Position numbers and translations under genes: made by a program. This document shows, piece by piece, positions 1 to 5,525 of a stretch of DNA of 5,525 nt. This stretch comes from Bacteriovorax sp. (lineage in GTDB: Bacteria > Bdellovibrionota > Bacteriovoracia > Bacteriovoracales > Bacteriovoracaceae): positions 1 through 5,525 of the forward strand of contig JAURXW010000198.1 of assembly GCA_030654205.1 (NCBI GenBank), given 5' to 3'. Under the pieces are notes generated by a model. The model was not told the DNA's origin. It worked only from the letters and a program-made list of their open reading frames with translations, and searched no databases. Every line of letters starts with the position of its first letter. Position 1 is the stretch's first letter.

Positions 1-977
1 ATTAATAAATTATTTTTCTTTCTTAATTCAATACTGGCGTCTGCCAACTGAATCCAGTCACTCTTAAATTGTTTGGTACTAACAAGCAATTCAATATTGG
101 GGTCGAATAAATTACCACGGGCCACTAAACTTCCTGCAACATCACCTTTTATACCAAGGAGCTCTTTTGGTATTTTGGGAATAATCGGTAAAATGCTTTC
201 GAGGTTTAATTTAAACTGAGTTTTAGCATTTACTTGGATTGTTTTATGCTGATTAAAAAATAAGGCCTCTCCGCTTAAATTATTTTTCTCATCTTCAATG
301 AGTAAGTTTTCAACCTTCCACTCTTCTTTTGTTAAACGGAGAAACAACTCTCCTTTGTTAAGATTGATTGCTCGAACATCTTTAAGTTTATGTTCAACAT
401 GTATTTGTGAAGCTTTTATTTTGCATAAAAGATCTTTACGGTGAGGGGCCAAAGATAAAGATTCTATAAAAAGACTTGATTCATCAACTTGAATATTAAT
501 GTTTTCAAGCCTGGCCATATTTAAATGCAAGGGACTTTTTTGTTGTAAAATATCATATTGATTATAAATATTTTTAAAATCTAGTTCTTTCCAGTCAATG
601 TCCTTTTCATTTGTGACATAAGTTTTCACTGTGAGTGCGCCATCTTTTAACTTTAGGTCATCAATTTGTAATTCACTTGAAAAAAAACTGGCATAAGTAA
701 AAGAAACGATTAACTCATCAACGTATAAATCTATATCGGCCAGAGTTGGATCATTTTTTTCTATATGAATATTTTTAAAAATTGTCGAAGGTGGAAAAAC
801 ATTAAAATCAACGCCTGTGAAGGCTAATTTTGCCCCAAATTTTTTAGTGAGTATCGTTGAAACTTTTTGGGAAGCTTTATCAGAAAATTCACGCGAGTGA
901 ATAAAGCGCCACCCACCATAAATGGTGAGGAAGCTAAATACAAAAAACACGATCAATATTTTATTAAGTTGCTTCAA
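1..977 (-). CDS. AsmA/TamB-like envelope protein, N-terminal part (3' end outside window)
   Basis: Reading starts at TTG (977-975) and stays open for 325 codons to the left edge, so the C-terminus is missing. The TTG is the earliest possible start because an in-frame TAA (980-978) directly precedes it, and no in-frame ATG occurs until about codon 154. An uncleaved signal anchor follows at once (MKQLNKILIV..., hydrophobic residues 7-23). AAGG lies 10 bases upstream and AGGAG 15 bases upstream. Residues 48-74 (GAKLAFTGVDFNVFPPSTIFKNIHI) resemble the start of AsmA-family proteins. Residues 273-325, with G-D-V-x-G-S-L-x-x-x-G-N-x-x-x-P-N-I, resemble the repeating beta-strand units of TamB/AsmA-like proteins. 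Family members are anchored in the inner membrane, extend into the periplasm, and act in lipid transport or outer-membrane assembly. The gene overlaps the upstream TPR gene by 14 bases, so translation is probably coupled. Family placement is by eye; the choice between TamB, AsmA or another relative needs the missing C-terminus. Confidence 0.72.
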   Translation of the reverse strand, partial: MKQLNKILIVFFVFSFLTIYGGWRFIHSREFSDKASQKVSTILTKKFGAKLAFTGVDFNVFPPSTIFKNIHIEKNDPTLADIDLYVDELIVSFTYASFFSSELQIDDLKLKDGALTVKTYVTNEKDIDWKELDFKNIYNQYDILQQKSPLHLNMARLENINIQVDESSLFIESLSLAPHRKDLLCKIKASQIHVEHKLKDVRAINLNKGELFLRLTKEEWKVENLLIEDEKNNLSGEALFFNQHKTIQVNAKTQFKLNLESILPIIPKIPKELLGIKGDVAGSLVARGNLFDPNIELLVSTKQFKSDWIQLADASIELRKKNNLL

Positions 978-2121
978 TTAATTTAAGCCTTGCTCCTACT
1001 AAACGATAATGAGGATTTTCTTTTTTTATTTCCATGTAAAGTTGTTTTGCCAGTTTTATTTTTTTAAGTTTTAAACAAGCCTCTGCTTTTAAGTATAAAA
1101 AAGCTAATCGCTCTTCACCATACAGAGGTTCTTTTTCTAATATTTCATCTATCAGATCTATTGATTTAAAGTATTCTTCATTATTATTTAAGGCCTGAAT
1201 CCATACATAATAAACACTAGCTTTTTGTTTTACATCTGTGAGTATTTTTACCATTTTTTCACAAAGTACCTGGACAACTTGCTCCATTCCTAAAAGTTCA
1301 AATGCCACGATCATGTCTTGCCCTTTAAGGGCCAAGTCTTCCTCTGGAATAAAGCGCAACGAGTTTAAGACTCGTCTTTGCTCTTCATTGTCAGGTTCTT
1401 TTAAACCAGACAACATGTCCATTGCCACCTGGTCATAATCAAGATTTAAACTTTCTTTTTTTGTTTGTTCAATGTTTTGACCGGTCAATTTCTGAGAGTT
1501 ATATTTAATATTTTTAGCATCAAAGAGTTCTTTGATTTTTTTCTCAGTATTCTTATTTTTTAATTCCTGGGATTTCTCAAGTAACAAATTGAAAATATCT
1601 CTATCAAAATGATTAAGCAAAATATACTGGTAACAAAGCTTCCACTCCTCGGCCTTCCAATCACTTTCTAATAACAAATACTGTTGTAAAAAAAGTGAAG
1701 ATGCTTTCCAATGGTCCGGATGAGTATTTAATAATTCAAAATGAACTAAGTCTGCCTCAGTAATTTTTTTAACGGACCCCAATAAAATTTCTGTAATCCT
1801 TAAATACTTCACTTCATCTTTTTTAAATAAACTAGCTTCTAAAAGCGATGCAAGAAATGATTTTATTTGTGGTGTTCGTTTTAAATCGAGTAAGTGTTGA
1901 AGATATTTTTGGGCATATTTATTGGCCAAATTTAATTTTCCCAATTGCAGCGAAACCTTCCACATATGTTTGTAACTAGAAGGACATTCAATATCACGAT
2001 AATTTTCATCGATTGATTCATATTGATTCAATAAAAGTTTTTGCTCTTCAATAGAAGTTAAATTAGGCGCCATACTTTCTATGCTAGAAAGGAATTGCTT
2101 CCATTTTTGTTGTTCGCTCAT
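964..2121 (-). CDS. TPR-like helical protein of unknown function, 385 aa
   Basis: The gene encodes a complete soluble protein with no signal peptide or membrane segment, so it is probably cytoplasmic. It is almost entirely predicted helical, rich in Leu, Lys and Glu. The clearest TPR unit is residues 339-372, with Ala346, Cys349, Ala358, Tyr362 and Pro370 at the expected 8/11/20/24/32 positions. A weaker unit precedes it at about 301-334 (ends ILEKEPLY). The N-terminal 200 residues look like degenerate helical-hairpin repeats. A Lys/Gln/Asn-rich stretch at about 186-225 may be a flexible linker. The start is ATG at 2121, with an in-frame TAA five codons upstream and no other start between. 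The purine-rich GGGGAG (2129-2124) sits only 2 bases from the ATG, which is close for a Shine-Dalgarno site. It is the first gene after the hairpin that follows efp and overlaps the next gene, an AsmA/TamB-like protein, so a shared envelope-related role is possible but unproven. I do not recognise a named family. Confidence 0.9.
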   Translation of the reverse strand: MSEQQKWKQFLSSIESMAPNLTSIEEQKLLLNQYESIDENYRDIECPSSYKHMWKVSLQLGKLNLANKYAQKYLQHLLDLKRTPQIKSFLASLLEASLFKKDEVKYLRITEILLGSVKKITEADLVHFELLNTHPDHWKASSLFLQQYLLLESDWKAEEWKLCYQYILLNHFDRDIFNLLLEKSQELKNKNTEKKIKELFDAKNIKYNSQKLTGQNIEQTKKESLNLDYDQVAMDMLSGLKEPDNEEQRRVLNSLRFIPEEDLALKGQDMIVAFELLGMEQVVQVLCEKMVKILTDVKQKASVYYVWIQALNNNEEYFKSIDLIDEILEKEPLYGEERLAFLYLKAEACLKLKKIKLAKQLYMEIKKENPHYRLVGARLKLIEAT

Positions 2122-2123
2122 TA

Positions 2124-2129
2124 CTCCCC
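2124..2129 (-). promoter_or_regulatory. Unusually close ribosome-binding site for the 385-aa TPR gene
   Basis: On the minus strand GGGGAG lies 2 bases before the ATG at 2121-2119. It is the only purine-rich match to the anti-Shine-Dalgarno sequence near this start. The usual spacing is about 5-9 bases, so initiation may be weak, or the effective start may differ. The next in-frame ATG is codon 17, and upstream starts are excluded by the TAA five codons back. Confidence 0.4.
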
Positions 2130-2184
2130 GGAGTTAGATAAGTTATTGAGATTGTTTTTATTTTAACTGATATTGGGGATAAGG

Positions 2185-2210
2185 ATGAGGGGCGAAATAT
2201 TGCCCCTCAT
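2185..2210 (-). terminator. GC-rich hairpin after efp (possible terminator or processing site)
   Basis: A perfect inverted repeat of 9 bp (ATGAGGGGC / GCCCCTCAT) with an 8-base AT-rich loop begins 16 bases after the efp stop codon. Five consecutive G-C pairs plus a further one in the stem should make it stable in RNA. On the minus strand the stem is followed by CCTTATCCCC rather than a run of T, so it is not a textbook Rho-independent terminator. It could attenuate transcription, protect the 3' end of the efp message, or mark a processing site. Its position, in the only gap over 35 bases in the window, supports a transcript boundary. Confidence 0.5.
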
Positions 2211-2226
2211 AGAATTCTTGAGTAGA

Positions 2227-2802
2227 TTACTTAGTTGCTGATGCACGCTCTACGTAAGCACCTTCGCGAGTATCAATTTTTAAAAGTTCACCTTCTTTAA
2301 TAAAGAGAGGAACTCTTACTTGAAGACCAGTTTCCATAACTGCTTTCTTTGTAGCTCCAGAGGCCGTATCGCCTTTTAATCCTGGATCAGTTTCTGCAAC
2401 TTTTAAATAAACAAAATGGGGATGTTCAATCGAAATTGGGCGACTTTTATAGTAAAGAACTATTAATTTTGAGCCTTCCATTAGGAAAACTTTATCATCT
2501 CCTACTTGTTCAGTAGTTAAATGAATAGATTCGAAGTTGGCCTGGTCCATAAAGTTGAAGCCTTCAACGTCGGCGTACATATATTCCACTTCTTTTTCTT
2601 CAAGATCTGGAATAGTTGCGTTAGTAGAAACTCCTGATTTAAAAGTCCGTTCCATAACTTGACCAGTTTCAAGATTTTTAATTCTGACGATAACAAATGC
2701 TGAGCCTTTACCGGGATTTGTGAATTCGGATTTAAGCACAACGTATGGCTTACCTTCCAATTCCAATTTTAAACCTTTTTTCATGTCGGTCGTGTCGATC
2801 AT
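2227..2802 (-). CDS. efp: Translation elongation factor P
   Basis: EF-P binds the ribosome between the P and E sites and rescues ribosomes stalled at polyproline stretches; it acts in the cytoplasm. The 191-aa product matches the usual length of about 185-190. Three parts are visible: an N-terminal KOW-like domain (about 1-66) with the loop N-P-G-K-G-S-A-F at 29-36, a central OB domain, and a C-terminal OB domain. Lys32 aligns with E. coli Lys34, the residue beta-lysylated by EpmA in that species; whether it is modified here cannot be told. Residues 137-145 (ETDPGLKGD) are a family hallmark. Residues 152-171 fit the EF-P signature K-x-A-x4-G-x2-[LIV]-x-V-P-x2-[LIV]-x2-G exactly. AAGGA (2813-2809), 6 bases before the ATG, is the best ribosome-binding site in the window and supports this start over Met7. 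It follows aroQ by 32 bases, probably in the same operon, and a hairpin follows its stop. Confidence 0.98.
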   Translation of the reverse strand: MIDTTDMKKGLKLELEGKPYVVLKSEFTNPGKGSAFVIVRIKNLETGQVMERTFKSGVSTNATIPDLEEKEVEYMYADVEGFNFMDQANFESIHLTTEQVGDDKVFLMEGSKLIVLYYKSRPISIEHPHFVYLKVAETDPGLKGDTASGATKKAVMETGLQVRVPLFIKEGELLKIDTREGAYVERASATK

Positions 2803-2808
2803 ATCTTT

Positions 2809-2813
2809 TCCTT
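2809..2813 (-). promoter_or_regulatory. Ribosome-binding site of efp
   Basis: AAGGA on the minus strand lies 6 bases before the efp ATG, at canonical spacing. It selects the ATG at 2802 over the internal ATG at codon 7. It is the strongest Shine-Dalgarno match of the genes here, consistent with EF-P being an abundant protein. Confidence 0.75.
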
Positions 2814-2834
2814 GTTAATTAGCTTTAACCCTTT

Positions 2835-3269
2835 TTACAAAAGCTGGGATTCAATGGCCATAAAATAAGCATTCTTGCCGAGGCCTTCCATTATGATTGT
2901 TGAAGCTTTCGCAGTCAACTTTGTTTGACGAAACTCTTCTCTTCGATGGGTGTTGGACAAATGGACTTCAATAATGGGAATTTTAAGTATGTGAAGGGCG
3001 TCAAGAATCGCGACACTGGTATGGGAATAAGCACCCGGATTAATAACTAAAGCGCTGTAATCTTGTTTGGTTAGCTCTTGAATTCGGCCAACAATTTCAC
3101 CTTCAATATTGGATTGGTACCAGTGACATTCACATTTATTTAATAATTTTTTTTCAGTGTACTCAATAATATCTTGCAAAGAGAGATCACCGTAGATTTC
3201 CGGCTGTCTAAGTCCAAGCATATTTAAGTTTGGGCCATTTATGATAAGAAATTTTTTTTGAGATGTCAT
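2835..3269 (-). CDS. aroQ: Type II 3-dehydroquinate dehydratase
   Basis: The enzyme removes water from 3-dehydroquinate to give 3-dehydroshikimate, the third step of the shikimate pathway; family members are cytosolic dodecamers. The 144-aa length is typical of type II. Active-site residues are all visible: the N-G-P-N-L-N motif (11-16), lid Arg21 and catalytic Tyr26 in R-Q-P-E-I-Y-G, Asn77 in N-P-G-A-Y, Glu101 and catalytic His103 in E-V-H-L-S-N, and Arg114 in R-R-E-E-F-R. The enzyme therefore looks fully functional. The start ATG at 3269 leaves a normal short leader of six residues before the first beta-strand. I see no Shine-Dalgarno match in the 12 bases between it and the preceding stop, so translation may depend on coupling to the upstream TPR gene. 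An A8 run covers codons 4-6. It sits between a TPR gene linked to pilQ and efp. Shikimate genes near pilQ and efp are known from other proteobacteria, so this placement is probably ancestral. Confidence 0.97.
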   Translation of the reverse strand: MTSQKKFLIINGPNLNMLGLRQPEIYGDLSLQDIIEYTEKKLLNKCECHWYQSNIEGEIVGRIQELTKQDYSALVINPGAYSHTSVAILDALHILKIPIIEVHLSNTHRREEFRQTKLTAKASTIIMEGLGKNAYFMAIESQLL

Positions 3270-3281
3270 AAGAACAAAATA

Positions 3282-4568
3282 TCAAACACTCGCTTGATAA
3301 TCTAGTGCTCTTTTTTGTATTTTCTTAAGGAATAGAGTTAATTTTGCTTCAATGATTCGTACGACTTCTAATCGGGAGTTATCTTCAACTATTTCTATAG
3401 GACCAAGCTTTTCATCGAATATACTCATCAAGTTACGACGGCCTTCTTCTTCACTTACTTCTTCTAGTTGAGTTGGAGTAACGAGATTAGCTTGTTTCTC
3501 AACCTTAGGCTCTTCGTAGTGTAATATAAAATCGATATTATTTCTGTCATCATCCTCAGGCTCATCATCAGGTTCAGGCTCAATTTCATCGTATTGTGCA
3601 AGAGGTTGAACGAGGGCCTGAATTTCTTTAATTTTCTTAATTGTTTTTTGATCAGTAGGATTTAATAGTAATATTTTTTCTAAAACTTCTAGTGCTTTTT
3701 CAATATGCCCTTGTCCACAGTACAAATCGACTAATGTATGTGTCACAAGCGGAGAATTATTAATTATTTCTGGCTTGAAAGTTTCTTTCAATGCAACTTC
3801 TAAAAAGGGGTCTGAATCTTCTTCTAAGTCGAGATGTACGTGGTAGCCGCGTTCAAAATTTTCTTCGACTTTTTCTTCAACTGTTTCTTTGACTAAGTTA
3901 TTGCGTTCATCACCTTTTTTTACATTCCACTGATCATAGTTTGTCGATGTCGTGTAGTTTTCATCTGGCGCCTCAAGGCTTAGATCCACAGTTTTCCAAT
4001 CATCAAAACCATCTTCATTTATAGGTTTTGCATTTTCTAATTTTTTTAAATTAAACAATGAAAAATCAGTTCGACTCAATCCTTCGCTAGTTAAATCTTT
4101 TTCTGGAATAATTATTGGTTTGTGCTGAGGCTTATATTTATTATCGACCTCTCGCTCAACTCTCAATACCAATTCTGCAATTTCTTTATCGCGTGGATTA
4201 ATAAATAATAGATACTTTAGTGTTTCAAGCGCCTCTTCTTTTTTTTCAAGTTCAAGACAAACGTCCGAAAAAAGTTTTAATAAGCGTAAATTATCACGAT
4301 TAGATTCCACCAATGGCTTCATCGTAGAATAGGCAAGATTAAATTGTTTTAAGTCGTAATAACAAAATGCCAGTCCCAGGTATCCCATCAAGTAAGCAGG
4401 ATGAACGCGAATACCATGCGAGAGAATTTCCATTGCTTTATCAGTCATCCCTAATTTTCGATACGTTTCTGCCAGCGGAGCAAAAACTCTAGAATTAGGA
4501 TTTTTTTCAAAGTCACTTTGATACTTTAAAAAAAGTGGTGAAAGAAGTTGCAGTTTATCCTTACTCAT
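3282..4568 (-). CDS. Cytoplasmic TPR protein with acidic linker, downstream of pilQ
   Basis: This 428-aa protein has no signal peptide or membrane segment. Three TPR units run in perfect 34-residue register at 26-59, 60-93 and 94-127, with small/aromatic residues at positions 8 and 11 and Ala at 20 (Ala33/Tyr36/Ala45; Ala67/Tyr70/Ala79; Ser101/Cys104/Ala113). Two of the three end with Pro at position 32. A charged, poorly conserved-looking region (about 140-270) follows, then a fourth TPR at 273-306 (Val280, Tyr283, Ala292, Pro304). Next comes a very acidic tract at 327-342 (E-P-E-P-D-D-E-P-E-D-D-D) and a C-terminal amphipathic helix at about 396-424. TPRs usually mediate protein-protein contacts. 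The start, 8 bases after the pilQ stop, implies co-transcription and hints at a pilus-related or scaffold role. Lacking a signal peptide, it is unlikely to be a PilF/Tgl-type lipoprotein pilotin. The Shine-Dalgarno is modest (AGAGG 12 bases upstream, AGAAG about 5). No specific function can be assigned. Confidence 0.92.
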   Translation of the reverse strand: MSKDKLQLLSPLFLKYQSDFEKNPNSRVFAPLAETYRKLGMTDKAMEILSHGIRVHPAYLMGYLGLAFCYYDLKQFNLAYSTMKPLVESNRDNLRLLKLFSDVCLELEKKEEALETLKYLLFINPRDKEIAELVLRVEREVDNKYKPQHKPIIIPEKDLTSEGLSRTDFSLFNLKKLENAKPINEDGFDDWKTVDLSLEAPDENYTTSTNYDQWNVKKGDERNNLVKETVEEKVEENFERGYHVHLDLEEDSDPFLEVALKETFKPEIINNSPLVTHTLVDLYCGQGHIEKALEVLEKILLLNPTDQKTIKKIKEIQALVQPLAQYDEIEPEPDDEPEDDDRNNIDFILHYEEPKVEKQANLVTPTQLEEVSEEEGRRNLMSIFDEKLGPIEIVEDNSRLEVVRIIEAKLTLFLKKIQKRALDYQASV

Positions 4569-4576
4569 AAGATCTT

Positions 4577-5525
4577 CTAGCCTCTATCAACTAAGCCAGC
4601 TTCTTCTTGGTTAATAATTCGCGGTGTGAGGAAGATAATAAGTTCTTTTTTAATTGTTGAAGGGTTGTATTTTGTTCTAAACAACCATCCAAGCAATGGC
4701 ACATCTTTTAAAAACGGCACACCTGAGTGATTTTCAGATTGAGCGTAGGAATAAATTCCTCCGATTACAACTGTTGCTCCGTTGTCGACTAGGACTTGGG
4801 TTTTAACTACGCGTTTAATTGTATCTTGGGGGGCGCCGATTTGGGCCGCTGCCACAAGTGAATCTTTTTTAAGATTAACATCAAGAGATATAGATCCTTC
4901 GTTTGTTACTTGTGGAGTAACTGAGAGCTCAAGCATTGAGTTTTGAGATTTCCAAGCCACTGCAGACGAGGTACTTCCACCAGCAACTGTTGAAATAGTA
5001 GTTTCTGGATAATAAGTGACTTCATCTTGAGTAATCATGGCGGCCACATTATTTTTAGTTATAATTTTAGGACTTGAAATGATTTTTCCTTTTGACTCAC
5101 TTTCCATTAATTTCAATTTAAAATCTAAGTTAATAAATTTATTTACTCGTCCGATCGTTAAACCAAATAATGACTTTGTAGCGTCCGGGGCCGTACTAAA
5201 AGAAAATGAACCATTATTTGTTCCTGCAGCTGCAGTGGCACTAAAAGGATCATAACCAAAACCCAGACCTTGATCCAATCCGATTTCCTTACTGTATCTC
5301 TCAGAAACTTCTACTATTTTAGCTTCGATTAAAACTTGTGGAGTTTGAGCATCTAGCAATTCTACAATTTTTTTCATTCTTTCTATAACTTCAGCTGTAT
5401 CTTTGACGATTAAAGAATTAGTTCGTGAATCAATGCTAATTTTTCCTCTTTTTGCTCCAGAGCCGGCAGTTGTCGAAGCAGCAGCACCTTTCCCAGAAGT
5501 AATTCTGGCATTTTTTTCAGATGAA
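4577..5525 (-). CDS. pilQ: Type IV pilus secretin PilQ, C-terminal part (5' end outside window)
   Basis: PilQ forms the multimeric outer-membrane channel through which type IV pili are extruded. The frame is open to the right edge, so the real gene begins beyond 5525; the internal ATG at 5377 is not its start because the secretin sequence continues upstream of it. 315 residues are visible (numbering from 5524). Residues 28-49 (K-I-S-I-D-S-R-T-N-S-L-I-V) are the end of the last periplasmic N-domain. A typical entry strand follows at about 60-75 (T-P-Q-V-L-I-E-A-K-I-V-E-V), then the beta-barrel domain with S-S-P-K-I-I-T-K-N-N (150-159) and L-S-V-T-P-Q-V (200-206). The secretin hallmark V-P-F-L-K-D-V-P-L-L-G-W-L-F-R is at 269-283 and E-L-I-I-F-L-T-P-R-I-I at 294-304. 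Residues 10-28 form a Gly/Ala/Ser/Thr-rich insert. The protein stops 11 residues after the TPRII motif with no long C-terminal tail. GspD/HofQ relatives are alternatives, but the TPR–aroQ context fits pilQ. Confidence 0.93.
   Translation of the reverse strand, partial: SSEKNARITSGKGAAASTTAGSGAKRGKISIDSRTNSLIVKDTAEVIERMKKIVELLDAQTPQVLIEAKIVEVSERYSKEIGLDQGLGFGYDPFSATAAAGTNNGSFSFSTAPDATKSLFGLTIGRVNKFINLDFKLKLMESESKGKIISSPKIITKNNVAAMITQDEVTYYPETTISTVAGGSTSSAVAWKSQNSMLELSVTPQVTNEGSISLDVNLKKDSLVAAAQIGAPQDTIKRVVKTQVLVDNGATVVIGGIYSYAQSENHSGVPFLKDVPLLGWLFRTKYNPSTIKKELIIFLTPRIINQEEAGLVDRG

Larger units (their letters stand above)
2122..2226. other. Intergenic gap between efp and the TPR/AsmA-like gene pair
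   Basis: This 105-bp gap is the longest non-coding stretch in the window. It holds the 9-bp hairpin near the efp end, then about 60 AT-rich bases leading to the next ATG. A promoter for the downstream pair could lie in that AT-rich part, but I see no convincing pair of -35 and -10 hexamers on the minus strand and do not call one. An 8-bp palindrome AGAATTCT (2211-2218) lies between the efp stop and the hairpin and is probably incidental. Confidence 0.6.

Noticed and set aside
1238..1438. Open frame of 66 codons on the plus strand
   Set aside because: It lies wholly antisense inside the 385-aa TPR gene, has no recognisable domain, and its composition mirrors the real gene.
2124..2133. Short inverted repeat CTCC/GGAG before the 385-aa TPR gene
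   Set aside because: A 4-bp stem with a 2-base loop cannot form a normal hairpin; the purines are better explained as the ribosome-binding site.
2122..2184. Possible promoter for the TPR/AsmA-like pair
   Set aside because: The stretch is AT-rich, but no -35/-10 pair at 16-18 base spacing is good enough to call by eye.
2517..2741. Open frame of 74 codons on the minus strand
   Set aside because: It is an alternative frame inside efp, whose own frame is unambiguous; no domain is visible.
2821..2845. Inverted repeat AGCTTT / AAAGCT with a 13-base loop around the aroQ stop
   Set aside because: Only 6 bp, mostly A-T, with a long loop and no T run; too weak for a terminator between two closely spaced genes.
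5037..5255. Open frame of 72 codons on the plus strand with a hydrophobic start
   Set aside because: It is antisense to the secretin core of pilQ; the apparent hydrophobic segment follows from the complement of that coding sequence.
4577..5377. Taking the ATG at 5377 as the start of a separate 266-aa protein
   Set aside because: The same frame continues open to the edge of the window and encodes conserved secretin sequence (K-I-S-I-D-S-R-T-N-S-L-I-V), so this Met is internal to PilQ.

Overview
The window is AT-rich, with all protein-coding sequence on the minus strand, so it reads right to left. It looks like housekeeping and envelope DNA from a Gram-negative bacterium. A type IV pilus secretin places the cell among diderms. 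The low GC, the acidic TPR proteins and the gene order pilQ–TPR–aroQ–efp suggest the former deltaproteobacteria, most plausibly a Bdellovibrio/Bacteriovorax-type organism (Bdellovibrionota). That placement is inferred from protein character and remembered gene order, not from a database match.

In transcription order the layout is as follows. (1) The C-terminal 315 residues of PilQ, the outer-membrane secretin of type IV pili, cut by the right edge. (2) Eight bases later, a 428-aa cytoplasmic TPR protein with an acidic linker. (3) Twelve bases later, aroQ, a type II 3-dehydroquinate dehydratase with an intact active site. (4) Thirty-two bases later, efp, elongation factor P with the conserved modifiable lysine. 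(5) A 105-bp gap with a perfect 9-bp GC-rich hairpin just after the efp stop; it is the only plausible transcript boundary in the window. (6) A 385-aa helical, TPR-like protein of unknown function. (7) Overlapping its stop by 14 bases, a TTG-started gene for a membrane-anchored AsmA/TamB-like protein, cut by the left edge after 325 codons.

The first four genes are tightly spaced and probably form the tail of a pilMNOPQ-type operon running into shikimate-pathway and translation-factor genes. The last two are probably a second transcriptional unit, or a partly attenuated continuation of the first, coupling a soluble TPR protein to an envelope-spanning AsmA/TamB-like protein. There are no RNA genes, mobile elements, CRISPR arrays or tandem repeats that I can support, and no stretch over 300 bases lacks a gene. 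Nothing here amounts to a clearly undescribed system. The points most worth a second look are the two uncharacterised TPR proteins, one next to pilQ and one next to the AsmA/TamB-like gene, and the non-ATG gene at the left edge.
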